Both the position numbers and the translations under genes were made by a program. Below the pieces are notes generated by a model. It saw only the letters and a list, made by a program, of their open reading frames with translations. It did no database searches and was not told where the DNA came from. Below, piece after piece: positions 6,192 to 14,024 of a DNA stretch of 16,966 nt. Location: assembly GCA_023269935.1 (NCBI GenBank), contig JAGDXC010000008.1:1-16966 (forward strand), read 5' to 3'. How positions within the stretch are numbered: position 1 is the stretch's first letter; each line of letters opens with the position of its first letter. The DNA is from Thermocladium sp. (lineage in GTDB: Archaea > Thermoproteota > Thermoprotei > Thermoproteales > Thermocladiaceae).

Positions 6192-6608
6192 ATGGCATTA
6201 ATGGATATTGGCGTGGCTCTTGGGGAAAGATTGCGGGCAGTATTATTAATAGTGCCCCTTACTGGGCTATTAATGGTATTATCGTTATTCGTGACGGGCC
6301 CGCTCCGGTTATTTCTGTTAATTACATCGCTGGTAATAATATATCCCTTAATAATAATCGTTAGACGCTTTAATAGGAAGAAGTGGGGTAACGTGCTCGG
6401 CGTCTTCGGTAATTGCTCTCTTTATGATAATGGAATATATATAGATGTGGCTAGAGGCTTGGATCTATTTATTGAGTGGAACGAGATAAGTCACTGGGAG
6501 AAAACAAGCACTGGATCGCTAATAGTTACATTGGATGGCACTGAAATAGAGACGCCGCTTCCATTGGATGAACTAGAGAAATTGAGAAATAAAAATAATA
6601 AGCAGTAG
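6192..6608 (+). CDS. Small membrane protein with two helices and a PH-like cytosolic domain
   Basis: This 138-residue protein is not recognised by name. Residues ~14-35 and ~38-57 are hydrophobic and form a helical hairpin, followed by basic RRFNRKKW, which should stay in the cytoplasm. The remaining ~75 residues look like a small beta-rich domain ending in a helix: LYDNGIYIDV, LFIEWNEISHWEK, SLIVTLDGTEIETPLP, DELEKLRN. The order 'helical hairpin - basic - xxGIxI - FIEWxEI - acidic helix' resembles the bacterial PH-like (bPH_2/DUF304-type) membrane proteins, an inference from pattern only. A TATA-like ATATTTAAC (6169-6177) is ~20 bases before ATG 6192 but ~28 before the in-frame ATG at 6201, so the true start may be the latter (MDIGVALGER). 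The gene stands alone and converges on the protease gene downstream. Confidence 0.68.
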   Translation: MALMDIGVALGERLRAVLLIVPLTGLLMVLSLFVTGPLRLFLLITSLVIIYPLIIIVRRFNRKKWGNVLGVFGNCSLYDNGIYIDVARGLDLFIEWNEISHWEKTSTGSLIVTLDGTEIETPLPLDELEKLRNKNNKQ

Positions 6609-6661
6609 AGTGCTCCATTCACTGGGTCTCCACGTTAGGTCTAGTTTAATGCGATTGAGAA

Positions 6662-8524
6662 TCAGCGTCCAAATTTAACCAAAATGGCTAAGGCTATTAA
6701 GATGCACATCATTCCTATCGTGAATGTTAGTGGATTTATTATCATCGATTGACCGACAGGGGATACAGTTGGTTGAGGGGCTGATATAGAAGTGAGCGAT
6801 GTATTTATTGTCGGTATAGTTATTGAATATGATGCATTACAGGCAGATACTGTCCTCAATAATTGAAGCACTACATTGGAGTATGCGGATGACATCTCAT
6901 ATAAGTTAAGGGCATTATTGAAGTAATTGGAGGCCAGGATCGTAGAGTTTGCTTTAGTGGAATTAAATTGGCTATACCAATAATCGCCGTACTGTATATA
7001 GGAAAGCGGAAGAAGTGGGGTAGCATTGCACGCCTCTAACCTACTTGTGGAGTAGAGAGCTAATTGCCTAACAATAGTTAATAAGCCGGTTTCATATGAA
7101 GTTGATTGAGAGGACATGAATATTAAATGAAGCATTGTGCTGGTCTCAGATATGACATCCAAGCTATTGCTTAGCGCCATTAAGTAATTGCCTTCGCCAA
7201 AGTATGTCTGAGCATTGCTTACCTCTGTTAGTAGTTGATTTATATCGCTGGCGAAAAACGCGGATAAACCCTCTGCCTGAGTTAATGAATACAAGTAAGT
7301 CACAGTTGATTCCGCGTATGTCAAGTAATCTTGAGACACCTTATATAGTAACTGCCTAGGTATAACATATCCGCCTCTTATTCCTTTAAGCAATGCATAC
7401 CAGTACTGCAGCGTATCGACACGCACATATGCAGCGGATAAATTAGATGCCGCATCCTGAATGTTCCCTGTGCCTAGATCAGAGACTGATTGATTAAGCA
7501 ATTGCTGTGCTTGATAGATTCTATCATACATGCCGACCATTACATCGATGTTGACGCTGGTCACTGTTGTATGATTAAGCAAGTCCAAGTAATTATTAAT
7601 GGTAGAATTAATGCTATTTATTTCATTCCTTATCTGTGATGAAGTTAATGAGGAGAATTTGGATTGATAATAATTTATTAATGCACTATAAAGTAGACTA
7701 GCGGCAGTATAGTAATTATCCTGGTTGGCATAGTACTCGGCTGCCTCAATAGTGCCATTTGGTATGATGCTTTTATTTAGGAGGAGGGTCTCATAAAGGT
7801 ACCTGGTCATGTTTATGTATTGAGCCGGTAGACTCAATGTCTCATTTGGAGGTAGGCTTACGCCGGTCAAGTAATGAGCGGCTTGATAAATCGTGCTAAC
7901 CGGGATAACCGTTACCCCTAACTGCTTTCCCAATGATATTAAGTTAACCGGGGAGGACGTAGGCGAAGTATATATTTGCTGTCCATATGGAACCAAAACT
8001 ACCTTATAACCCATGCTGGCCGCCGCCCTTATCTTATCCGGTATTCCTCCCACCGGTCCAATAGTTCCATCAGGCATTATCATGCCGGTCATGGTTACCG
8101 AGGAATTGAGGGTTCTATTATCCAGTAAAGAGAATATTCCGACAGTCATGTAGCCGCTCGCCGATGGCCCGCCAATCTCAAGCGTATTAGACGTAGAGTT
8201 TATGAAGAAATCATATCTAGTGAATGGGATATTAGCCATGGATGCAGCCATTATTGCAGCCATTTGGCTGGATGATATGAAAGAGCCCCCCTCTCCTATT
8301 GGTAGCGGGGAAGTTGCAACATATATATTGCCCGAGCCGGGAGTTATAGCGGTTACCGTTATATTTATCACAGCACCGCTATTATTGCTGGTGACTGCTA
8401 ATGCATGTATCGTGACAGATTTCGTATATATTTGTTTTATGCTCCATCCCTGGACCCCTAGCACAATTCCCGCCATCATTAATAAGACAATGAATAGTAT
8501 TCCTACCTTCATAACCATAAGCAC
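6662..8524 (-). CDS. Secreted, membrane-anchored Lon-type (S16-like) serine protease
   Basis: This 620-residue protein belongs, by pattern, to the archaeal predicted serine proteases of COG1750. Residues ~5-24 are a signal sequence or N-terminal anchor. Residues ~35-215 form a Lon-like proteolytic domain: IGGPSASGYMT (Ser121; Lon has GPSAG) and MTGMIMPDGTIGPVGGIPDK (Lys164; Lon has VGGIxxK). The Ser-Lys spacing of 43 residues equals that of E. coli Lon (S679-K722). VVLVPYGQ completes the domain. No AAA+ module is present, so it cannot be an ordinary Lon. The following ~370 residues are helical and rich in Asn-X-Ser/Thr sequons, suggesting glycosylation outside the cell. A C-terminal hydrophobic helix (~597-616) ends in LVKFGR. 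Substrate is unknown. The start is a GTG at 8522-8524, about 25 bases after a strong TATTTATAAA-like box (8546-8554); ATGs at 8518 and 8512 are alternatives. It is divergent from hsp20. Confidence 0.86.
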   Translation of the reverse strand: MLMVMKVGILFIVLLMMAGIVLGVQGWSIKQIYTKSVTIHALAVTSNNSGAVINITVTAITPGSGNIYVATSPLPIGEGGSFISSSQMAAIMAASMANIPFTRYDFFINSTSNTLEIGGPSASGYMTVGIFSLLDNRTLNSSVTMTGMIMPDGTIGPVGGIPDKIRAAASMGYKVVLVPYGQQIYTSPTSSPVNLISLGKQLGVTVIPVSTIYQAAHYLTGVSLPPNETLSLPAQYINMTRYLYETLLLNKSIIPNGTIEAAEYYANQDNYYTAASLLYSALINYYQSKFSSLTSSQIRNEINSINSTINNYLDLLNHTTVTSVNIDVMVGMYDRIYQAQQLLNQSVSDLGTGNIQDAASNLSAAYVRVDTLQYWYALLKGIRGGYVIPRQLLYKVSQDYLTYAESTVTYLYSLTQAEGLSAFFASDINQLLTEVSNAQTYFGEGNYLMALSNSLDVISETSTMLHLIFMSSQSTSYETGLLTIVRQLALYSTSRLEACNATPLLPLSYIQYGDYWYSQFNSTKANSTILASNYFNNALNLYEMSSAYSNVVLQLLRTVSACNASYSITIPTINTSLTSISAPQPTVSPVGQSMIINPLTFTIGMMCILIALAILVKFGR

Positions 8525-8665
8525 GGCTCAAGCAATTTAAAAACTTATTTATAAATGCCAACGCTCGCTCCAGCCCTCTCCTCATTTTGAAGAGCCAGAC
8601 ATGTTTCTAGTTTTTACATGCATCGCTCCATAATGTTTAAAAAAGGAGTATAAGCGTTATCAAAT
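8525..8665. promoter_or_regulatory. Divergent promoter region between protease and hsp20
   Basis: Leftward, TTTATAAATAAG (8543-8554) lies ~25 bases before the protease GTG. Rightward, GTTTAAAAAAGG (8635-8646) is centred ~26 bases before the hsp20 ATG at 8666, so both mRNAs should be leaderless. I see no clear operator-type inverted repeat in the spacer. Confidence 0.55.
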
Positions 8666-9193
8666 ATGTCTGAGTTCGACGATTTTGATAAGTGGTGGAA
8701 TCGTTTAAGGAAGTTCATGGATAGTTTTGAGACAGAGATAGAGAAGGAAATGGATGAACTATTTAGGCAAGCAGAGAAGCAGCAACGAAGCGCAAAGAAG
8801 CCAAATATGTATTATTATGGATTTGAAATAACCATGGGACCCGATGGTAAGCCAATTGTTCGGGAGTTTGGGAATGTTAAGCCATGGAGCGAGCGAGGCT
8901 CTCCAGTGATTAGTGAGGACATAGAACCCTTAACAGATGTATTTGATGATGGGGATAAAATAAAGGTAGTCATGGATATGCCAGGGATAGATAAGGATAA
9001 AATAAAGATAAAGGTTGATGGAAATAAATTAATAGTATCAGCTGAAGGCAATGATAGGAGATATTATAAGGAAGTTAATTTGCCCGCTAATGTGGATCCG
9101 AGCAAGGCTAAGGCAACCTATAGGAATGGGGTCCTCACCATTGAATTAACAAAGAAAAATGGAAAAAGCGGCTTCGAAATAGAAGTTAATTAA
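8666..9193 (+). CDS. hsp20: Hsp20/alpha-crystallin small heat shock protein
   Basis: A 175-residue small heat shock protein. An N-terminal arm of ~80 residues is acidic and helical (FDDFDKWWNRLRKFMDSFE, EIEKEMDELFRQAEKQQ) with the GFEITMGPDGKPIVREFGN segment common in archaeal members. The alpha-crystallin domain follows: PLTDVFDDGDKIKVVMDMPG, KIKIKVDGNKLIVSAEG, YYKEVNLPANVDPSKAKATY, and RNGVLTIELTK (family A-x-x-x-n-GVL). The C-terminus carries an I-x-V motif (FEIEVN) that docks between dimers during oligomer assembly. It is an ATP-independent holdase for unfolding proteins. The leaderless ATG is fixed by the TATA box ~26 bases upstream. The length is typical and nothing is missing. Placement opposite a secreted protease suggests, but does not prove, shared stress regulation. 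Confidence 0.95.
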   Translation: MSEFDDFDKWWNRLRKFMDSFETEIEKEMDELFRQAEKQQRSAKKPNMYYYGFEITMGPDGKPIVREFGNVKPWSERGSPVISEDIEPLTDVFDDGDKIKVVMDMPGIDKDKIKIKVDGNKLIVSAEGNDRRYYKEVNLPANVDPSKAKATYRNGVLTIELTKKNGKSGFEIEVN

Positions 9194-9293
9194 GCCTTAT
9201 TTCCCAAATATTAGCCTCTAAAAATCATATATACTATTCTTGTTCCTCCATGAATGCGACATGCTTATATTTTCTTTCGGATTATATTAGCTA

Positions 9294-9929
9294 ATGGTGA
9301 AGATTTTAATAACAGGTTTTGAACCATTCGGCGGCGACGATGAGAACCCCACTAGATTAATAGCAAGAAACATCAATGGTAGAGTAATAAATGGAGCTGA
9401 ATTAGTGGGACTAGTTTTACCAGTATCATATTCACGTGCTAAGGCAATGCTGCTTGATGCTTTACGCAATGAGAGGCCGGATGTATATATAGGCATGGGT
9501 CTAGCGCCTGGTAGCTCCATCATTAATGTAGAGAAATTTGCATTAAATATCGCTAATGGTAAGGACAATGATGAATACTATGCGGATGATGAAGCGATAA
9601 TTAAAGATGGCCCTCTCGCCTATATCTCCACGCTTCCCATAAAGCCAATTGTAAGTAAATTACGTGATGCTGGCATACCGGCTCGGGAATCGTATCATGC
9701 TGGAACGTATCTATGTAATTATGTTATGTACTTAGGTCTCCACTACTCCTCAACATTAGGGATCCCCACTATGTCTGGCTTCATTCATTTTCCCTATAAT
9801 TCCGAGTATATATCTAGACGCGGCTCCAACGCTTCCTCGCTTCCCCTGAGCTCCATGATTAATGCGATTATTAGGACAACGGAGGTCGTATTGGAGAGAC
9901 TAGTTGGGGATCCATATAAGAAACAATAA
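9294..9929 (+). CDS. pcp: Pyrrolidone-carboxylate (pyroglutamyl) peptidase
   Basis: A 211-residue C15-family cysteine peptidase that removes N-terminal pyroglutamate from peptides in the cytoplasm. The N-terminus ILITGFEPFGGDDENP is the family signature. The catalytic triad is visible as Glu80 (NVEKFALN), Cys141 (YHAGTYLCNYVMYLG) and His165 (GFIHFPY), at the spacings expected for the family. The length is normal for archaeal Pcp. A TATA-like GCTTATATTT (9263-9272) is centred ~26 bases before ATG 9294, so the mRNA is probably leaderless. It is followed after a short gap by an unknown helical protein gene that seems to have its own promoter. Identification is firm. Confidence 0.95.
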   Translation: MVKILITGFEPFGGDDENPTRLIARNINGRVINGAELVGLVLPVSYSRAKAMLLDALRNERPDVYIGMGLAPGSSIINVEKFALNIANGKDNDEYYADDEAIIKDGPLAYISTLPIKPIVSKLRDAGIPARESYHAGTYLCNYVMYLGLHYSSTLGIPTMSGFIHFPYNSEYISRRGSNASSLPLSSMINAIIRTTEVVLERLVGDPYKKQ

Positions 9930-9957
9930 TTTTTCCCCTCAGCCATGCTAAGGCCAC

Positions 9958-9968
9958 TCCTTAAAAAT
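9958..9968 (+). promoter_or_regulatory. TATA element deciding the start of the 9990 gene
   Basis: CCTTAAAAATG is centred about 26 bases before the in-frame ATG at 9990. It lies inside the first codons of the longer reading frame that begins at ATG 9945, so the longer N-terminus (MLRPLLKNAYMFAHS) is probably promoter DNA read as protein. Confidence 0.5.
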
Positions 9969-9989
9969 GCTTATATGTTCGCTCATAGT

Positions 9990-10475
9990 ATGTTGCTCAT
10001 ATTAATAAATACGAATTACGAGGATGCATTGGACTACTTGCTGAGGAACGTAGGCGATGAGAATGCATTAGCTATAACGAGTGATGCAATCATTACTTGG
10101 AAGAGTAGGGCTAGCATTGAGAGGGGCCTCATGTCATTGAAGGAGAAGATCATCTCAAAAGTGAGCGGGGAAGGAGATATAGAATTCTCATACGCAGTAA
10201 TCGAGCTAAGCGATGATCAGTTAGGGAGCCTAAGAACCATGATCAGGGATGCGCTCGTTAAATTGGATAGGGAGACATATAGACACATCGACTCCATCAG
10301 AAATAGACTAGGCAGAATAAGCGAAAAAAGACTAGAGACAGAAATGAGGTTTCTAAATAAGAGATTTAACTCATTGATGCTGCTTCATAATAAGTTTAAG
10401 GTAATGACCCCCGATACAGAAAAAATGATAGATTTAATGAAGGAATTGAAAATAATGCTGGGCAATAAGAAATGA
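9990..10475 (+). CDS. Unknown helical cytoplasmic protein
   Basis: A 161-residue protein that I do not recognise. The N-terminal ~40 residues alternate strand and helix (MLLILINTNYEDALDYLLRN, NALAITSDAIITW). The rest is strongly helical and charged (RGLMSLKEKIISKVSG, LGSLRTMIRDALVKLDRETY, RISEKRLETEMRFLNKRFN, KMIDLMKELKIMLGN), consistent with a helical bundle or short coiled coil. There are no cysteines, signal peptide or membrane helix, and no catalytic motif. A longer form from ATG 9945 (176 residues) is open, but I prefer ATG 9990 because of the TATA element centred 26 bases before it. The gene ends seven bases before the convergent surface-protein gene. Codon and amino-acid use look native, so it is likely a lineage-specific housekeeping or regulatory protein; no function is assigned. 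Confidence 0.7.
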   Translation: MLLILINTNYEDALDYLLRNVGDENALAITSDAIITWKSRASIERGLMSLKEKIISKVSGEGDIEFSYAVIELSDDQLGSLRTMIRDALVKLDRETYRHIDSIRNRLGRISEKRLETEMRFLNKRFNSLMLLHNKFKVMTPDTEKMIDLMKELKIMLGNKK

Positions 10476-10482
10476 TTTAACC

Positions 10483-12504
10483 TTACACGTTCTCTACATC
10501 AGGTCCTTCTATGCTCTTTCTTTTTTTATTCTGGTTCAATGCGTATAAAAGCAGCCCGGCTCCTCCGAATCCTATTGCCGTCATCAATGCTTCTCCCGTG
10601 GTTATGGGCATTCCATCAAATACAGTCAATATGTCAGTTCTTATTATTATCGGCTCACCCGCGCTAGTTATTGGCACTACCTTAGTGTATTTGGCATAGC
10701 GGAGCTGTGCGGTCACTTGATAAGTGCCAGCAAGGACTCCATTAACGTTGCTTGTTCCAGCATTACCTGTAATTGAACTATATGTTGGTCCATAGCCTAT
10801 CCTGTAAAGCGTTACGTTGACTCCTCCTAAAGCCTGGTGGAACTGTCCCTCTACTACCACCGTTACATTATACACGCCTAGCTGTAGAGTTATTGGTTGA
10901 TTAGTCAATGTATTGACGTATCCTATATACACAGGTGCGCCTTGGTATGATACCGTGAATTGTATTGGATCAGGTGACTTTATCGGAATATATGCTATTC
11001 CATTAGCGCCAACAGATATTGGCCCATAATTCACGCCATCTTGGGTCGCAGTTACGGTAGCTCCCTTAACAGGCTTCCCATTTGTGTTAATTAATTGCAC
11101 TTGGAGTGGGGCCCAATTCACGTATACCTCATACTGTCCTGGTTCATTGACCCCAAGGGTACTTACGGCTATATATGCCTCATGACGGGTGGGCGATATT
11201 GACACTAAGCGATCCACTGATCCCCACGGCAACTCAGAATCGGTGTATCCACCATATGATACGCCGCTGGGGGTCACTATTTTCTGTATATAACCTACCT
11301 CTGGAAGCTGAACTACTAGGGATGTCCATAGCCCATTGTTTATATCACTTGGAGCAACGGTTACCATTAGATTGCCATTCTGCCATTGGCCAACTTGCTT
11401 ATATAGTATTGGCATATAGGTTACAGTTAATGGTGAAGAGGTTGGGTTTTGCACCTTGAATACATTATCGTATATTACGTATATTCCTATCACTGGAGCG
11501 AACTTTATGAATGGAGGTAATATATATGTTATTCCGGCCACGCTTATTAAGTTAAACAATGTATATACAGGCATTACCCTATTGGCTATTACTTGGAACT
11601 TAACTGGATTCTGCCCTACCACCAGTGGTTCTACGGTATATACCACAGCCACGTAGCCCAGCAAGTTCCATCCGGCAGGCACTCCAAAACTCGAAGATGA
11701 CACTACTAGGCTACTCTTGGGCGACACGGTTGCATTGAAGAATTGGGTTCCCTTAACCAACATAGCGCTCGGCATCTGGTACTGTGCTCCGTATGCTATA
11801 TCTACTGAGTAGGTGCCCGGCGGTAATTTAGACATATCCAGCTGTAGGGCTTTCTCCTCTATCTTGAAGTAAGTCACGTTCTGATACCAATTATCAACCA
11901 GTTGTGAGAGCGATGTTCCATTCGGAAGATAAGCATTGACTAATTCGAATGGAGCATTATTGTCAATTGTTAATTGAACTATTTGATCGGTGACATATTG
12001 GAACGTGTAGTCCGGCGCAGTTATATTGATGGTACTCGTTTGAGGAGTTAATGGTATATAGTCCTCCTTAGCAAATGTTGCGCTAATTATTATTGTTGCA
12101 TTGACCGTGGTTTGACCATTATTAGTTATGGTCAAACTAGAGTTAGTGGTGTATGCCGATGTAATCATTCCATATTGGTTCTGAGAAACCAACACGCCGG
12201 CACCACTTATAGTCAATGCTGGGGTAGGTGTTGGGAAGTATACTTCTAGGTACTTCAACACGTAGCCTGGCCCAGGCGATAAGGGTGCTTGCACAGTAGT
12301 TGCCTGGCCTGGCTGAAGCGAGACAGTACTAGTTTGATTTATTATGTCGGTGTAAGTTAATTCCGCATAGTAAGGCAGCTGTACGGTTACTGGCTGGTTC
12401 TGAGCAGCAAGCGTATTATTGGATACAGTTGCGTGAAGCGCTGATGCAGTGACCATGAGCGCCACCACCAGCATCAGCGCGAGTCCGGAAATTGACCACT
12501 TCAT
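10483..12504 (-). CDS. Large cell-surface protein with signal peptide, Ig/carboxypeptidase-regulatory-like repeats and C-terminal anchor
   Basis: This 673-residue protein starts with a clear signal peptide (MKWSISGLALMLVVALMVTA, likely cleaved near TASA or ALHA). A long Thr/Ser/Val/Asn-rich beta-type ectodomain follows, with many N-x-S/T glycosylation sequons and almost no lysine or cysteine. Near the C-terminus are two repeats of the carboxypeptidase-regulatory/Ig type: VQLINTNGKPVKGATVTATQ...GANGIAYIPI, and VTVVVEGQFHQALGGVNVTLY...VNGVLAGTYQVTAQL. A hydrophobic segment (GEALMTAIGFGGAGLLLYAL) and a basic tail (NQNKKRKS) anchor it in the membrane. This is the layout of archaeal S-layer-associated or other surface proteins; the exact role is unknown. 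The start is set at ATG 12504 because it begins the signal peptide and has a TATA-like TTATATTAGC (12527-12536) ~27 bases upstream. The frame is open to 12576, but those extra 24 residues cover the promoter. Confidence 0.8.
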   Translation of the reverse strand: MKWSISGLALMLVVALMVTASALHATVSNNTLAAQNQPVTVQLPYYAELTYTDIINQTSTVSLQPGQATTVQAPLSPGPGYVLKYLEVYFPTPTPALTISGAGVLVSQNQYGMITSAYTTNSSLTITNNGQTTVNATIIISATFAKEDYIPLTPQTSTINITAPDYTFQYVTDQIVQLTIDNNAPFELVNAYLPNGTSLSQLVDNWYQNVTYFKIEEKALQLDMSKLPPGTYSVDIAYGAQYQMPSAMLVKGTQFFNATVSPKSSLVVSSSSFGVPAGWNLLGYVAVVYTVEPLVVGQNPVKFQVIANRVMPVYTLFNLISVAGITYILPPFIKFAPVIGIYVIYDNVFKVQNPTSSPLTVTYMPILYKQVGQWQNGNLMVTVAPSDINNGLWTSLVVQLPEVGYIQKIVTPSGVSYGGYTDSELPWGSVDRLVSISPTRHEAYIAVSTLGVNEPGQYEVYVNWAPLQVQLINTNGKPVKGATVTATQDGVNYGPISVGANGIAYIPIKSPDPIQFTVSYQGAPVYIGYVNTLTNQPITLQLGVYNVTVVVEGQFHQALGGVNVTLYRIGYGPTYSSITGNAGTSNVNGVLAGTYQVTAQLRYAKYTKVVPITSAGEPIIIRTDILTVFDGMPITTGEALMTAIGFGGAGLLLYALNQNKKRKSIEGPDVENV

Positions 12505-12628
12505 GGGAATGACACATATGTTTATGCTAATATAACAATCGTTTAAAATAGATATATGGTTAGCCATGTTATACATTATATCTAAATCTAGACGTATACG
12601 TCGGAAAAGAGCTTAATAATGGATATTC

Positions 12629-13453
12629 CTAGTAGTTAATGGCATTTATTATTTTGCCGCCAACTCTATTTAGTGTCTTGAACAACCTCGGTAAATCCAT
12701 TTTCTTTTTATCATTGATTAGTGATATGGGGGTAATCACTATTGCATTTCTCTTGTATAACCAATATGCATCGCTATTGGGATCCAGCTCCTCAAGCTCA
12801 TGGCCCCACCTCCAATAAATTGGGGATCCTCGTGGATCACTCGCCTCCACTAATTCTTCCTTGAATAATTTTCTGCTTAGTATATCCGAAATAACTACCT
12901 CGCCGCTCCAAGTAGATGGATCAGGCGAGTTTATGCTTATTACATCGATTCCAGAGAACCATCCGGCATCTTCAATGTTTTGGATTATTGTGGCGGCCAC
13001 TAGGCTAGGCATCTTAAAGTATTCTATGGGTATGCCTGAATTAATGAATTTCTTGTCCTGGGGAACCACTACCGATACGGCTATGCCAGGCACTCCCATG
13101 AGTGATGCTTGTATGGCGGCTCCTATTGTTCCACTTATGAAGAGAGACTCTAATCCCACGTTTTCCCCTAGATTAATGCCGCTTATCACTATGTCCGGCT
13201 TAAATTTATTGACGCCTATGAAGACGGCATCCGCTGGAGTTCCATCAACAGTGTAGACTCCATCCATGGAGTAGCCCAGGGATCTATGAATTAGCCTAAG
13301 GGGTTTATCGTATGTGCGGGCCGAGCCAATGCTGCTCCGCTGGATTTCTGGCGCAACCACATTGATGTAATTCCGTTTTTCATGAAGCTCCATAGCTAAT
13401 GCCCGTAGGCCAGGTGAATCCACGCCATCATCATTGGTTAAGAGCAACTTCAT
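12629..13453 (-). CDS. surE: 5'/3'-nucleotidase SurE
   Basis: A 274-residue SurE-family phosphatase, a divalent-metal nucleoside monophosphate phosphatase of the cytoplasm. The N-terminal LLLTNDDGVDSPGLRAL carries metal ligands Asp8 and Asp9. VVAPEIQRSSIGSA holds the serine ligand (about residue 40). VDGTPADAV and the SGINLGEN motif (Asn94/Asn98) complete the active site, and ESLFISGTIGAAIQASLMGV is the conserved helix after it. The length is in the family range. A TATA-like ACTTAAATATC (13482-13492) lies upstream, giving a leader of about ten bases; a weaker GTTTATTC (13471-13478) would give a leaderless start. Downstream is the surface-protein gene on the same strand, ~125 bases away, but that gene has its own TATA box. 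Identification is firm. Confidence 0.95.
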   Translation of the reverse strand: MKLLLTNDDGVDSPGLRALAMELHEKRNYINVVAPEIQRSSIGSARTYDKPLRLIHRSLGYSMDGVYTVDGTPADAVFIGVNKFKPDIVISGINLGENVGLESLFISGTIGAAIQASLMGVPGIAVSVVVPQDKKFINSGIPIEYFKMPSLVAATIIQNIEDAGWFSGIDVISINSPDPSTWSGEVVISDILSRKLFKEELVEASDPRGSPIYWRWGHELEELDPNSDAYWLYKRNAIVITPISLINDKKKMDLPRLFKTLNRVGGKIINAINY

Positions 13454-13518
13454 AGCGTGAAGAAGTGATTTTGAATAAACTAGATATTTAAGTATTTTGG
13501 GAAGAAATTAGCAGCGAA

Positions 13519-13650
13519 TTACTTCAGTTCTCGCGTGGAGCTTTCCTGCTTGCATCCTTGCCCCATATATGGAGTTACGGCAGAATCCTCCGCAAGCATG
13601 GATTCCCCAAGCCAGGGATGCAGACCCAGCATCAGCAGTCAAGATCAAAT
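13519..13650 (-). pseudogene. Probable decayed tail of an IS200/IS605-type TnpB gene
   Basis: On the minus strand two adjacent reading frames together resemble the C-terminal tail of IS605 OrfB/TnpB proteins. One frame gives WGIHACG. After a small frame change near 13590 the next frame gives EDSAVTPYMGQGCKQESST and stops at 13519-13521. Tails of the form '..ACGE...KQE..' after the zinc finger are common in TnpB proteins (from memory). The zinc-finger and RuvC motifs expected upstream are not visible, so only a remnant would remain. This rests on short similarity and could be coincidence. The opposite strand here is also open for 80 codons (13558-13800) but shows no domain or promoter. Confidence 0.35.
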
Positions 13651-13892
13651 CAACTCATACAATATACGCATTCCTGTGAGGTATTCTCTCACTGGATAGA
13701 ACTTTCACCCCTTAAACCTAAAGAATTAAATATTTTTGTCTTGAGATCTAATTATTATATCTTTTATGAGTTGAGTCATTTGTTTTATTATCGAGTTTGA
13801 TCAATGAACATGGGAAAAGGATCAACCTTAGAAGAAACTGGATTTAATTAATTCAAGTAATTCATCATTTAGCGTGGGTGATAGGTCAGAGC
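13651..13892. other. Gene-poor, AT-rich spacer
   Basis: No supportable coding region. A minus-strand AAAATATTTAATTC (about 13723-13736) resembles a TATA box but leads to no recognisable gene. A short hairpin GTGAG/CTCAC (within about 13673-13695) is present. This, with the transposon remnant to the left, suggests a former insertion site. Confidence 0.35.
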
Positions 13893-13895
13893 AAT

Positions 13896-13906
13896 GCTTT
13901 TAAAAT
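13896..13906 (+). promoter_or_regulatory. TATA box of the acidic microprotein gene
   Basis: GCTTTTAAAAT is centred at about 13901, 25 bases before ATG 13926, exactly the spacing seen at the other leaderless genes of this window. Confidence 0.6.
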
Positions 13907-13925
13907 GCAGTTGGTCAATAATGCT

Positions 13926-14024
13926 ATGGTGAGTAATATGGCTCGTTTGGCAATGGAGGAAGAATGGGATGAAGAAGAGGAATGGGAGGAGGAATTTGAA
14001 TCGGAATGGGAGGAGGAATTCTAG
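13926..14024 (+). CDS. 32-residue extremely acidic aromatic microprotein
   Basis: A 33-codon ORF encodes MVSNMARLAM followed by 22 residues made almost only of Glu, Trp and Phe (EEEWDEEEEWEEEF, then ESEWEEEF). Sixteen of those 22 residues are acidic and five are Trp or Phe, at positions 14, 20, 24, 28 and 32. From Trp20 on, the aromatics recur every four residues, so a helix would carry an aromatic stripe on an acidic rod. At DNA level an 18-bp stretch repeats exactly at a distance of 24 bases (13979-13996 and 14003-14020), so the end grew by duplication of eight codons. A TATA box is centred 25 bases before the ATG, which strongly supports a leaderless mRNA. I know no family for it. A downstream ATG (13938) is an alternative start. 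Possible roles such as nucleic-acid mimicry or binding a basic partner are speculation. Confidence 0.6.
   Translation: MVSNMARLAMEEEWDEEEEWEEEFESEWEEEF

Noticed and set aside
13673..13695. GTGAG/CTCAC hairpin with a 7-base loop, resembling a tRNA anticodon arm
   Set aside because: The loop lacks U33, and no acceptor stem or T-loop (GGTTCRA) can be found around it. No tRNA was found anywhere in the window on either strand.
13558..13800. Plus-strand 80-codon reading frame
   Set aside because: There is no TATA box at the right distance and no domain. Composition (His, Gln, Tyr, Ser) is unlike the neighbours, and the opposite strand better fits a transposon remnant.
13979..14020. 18-bp direct repeat as a possible CRISPR-like or binding-site array
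   Set aside because: There are only two units, in frame inside a coding sequence and 24 bases apart. It is explained by duplication of eight codons.
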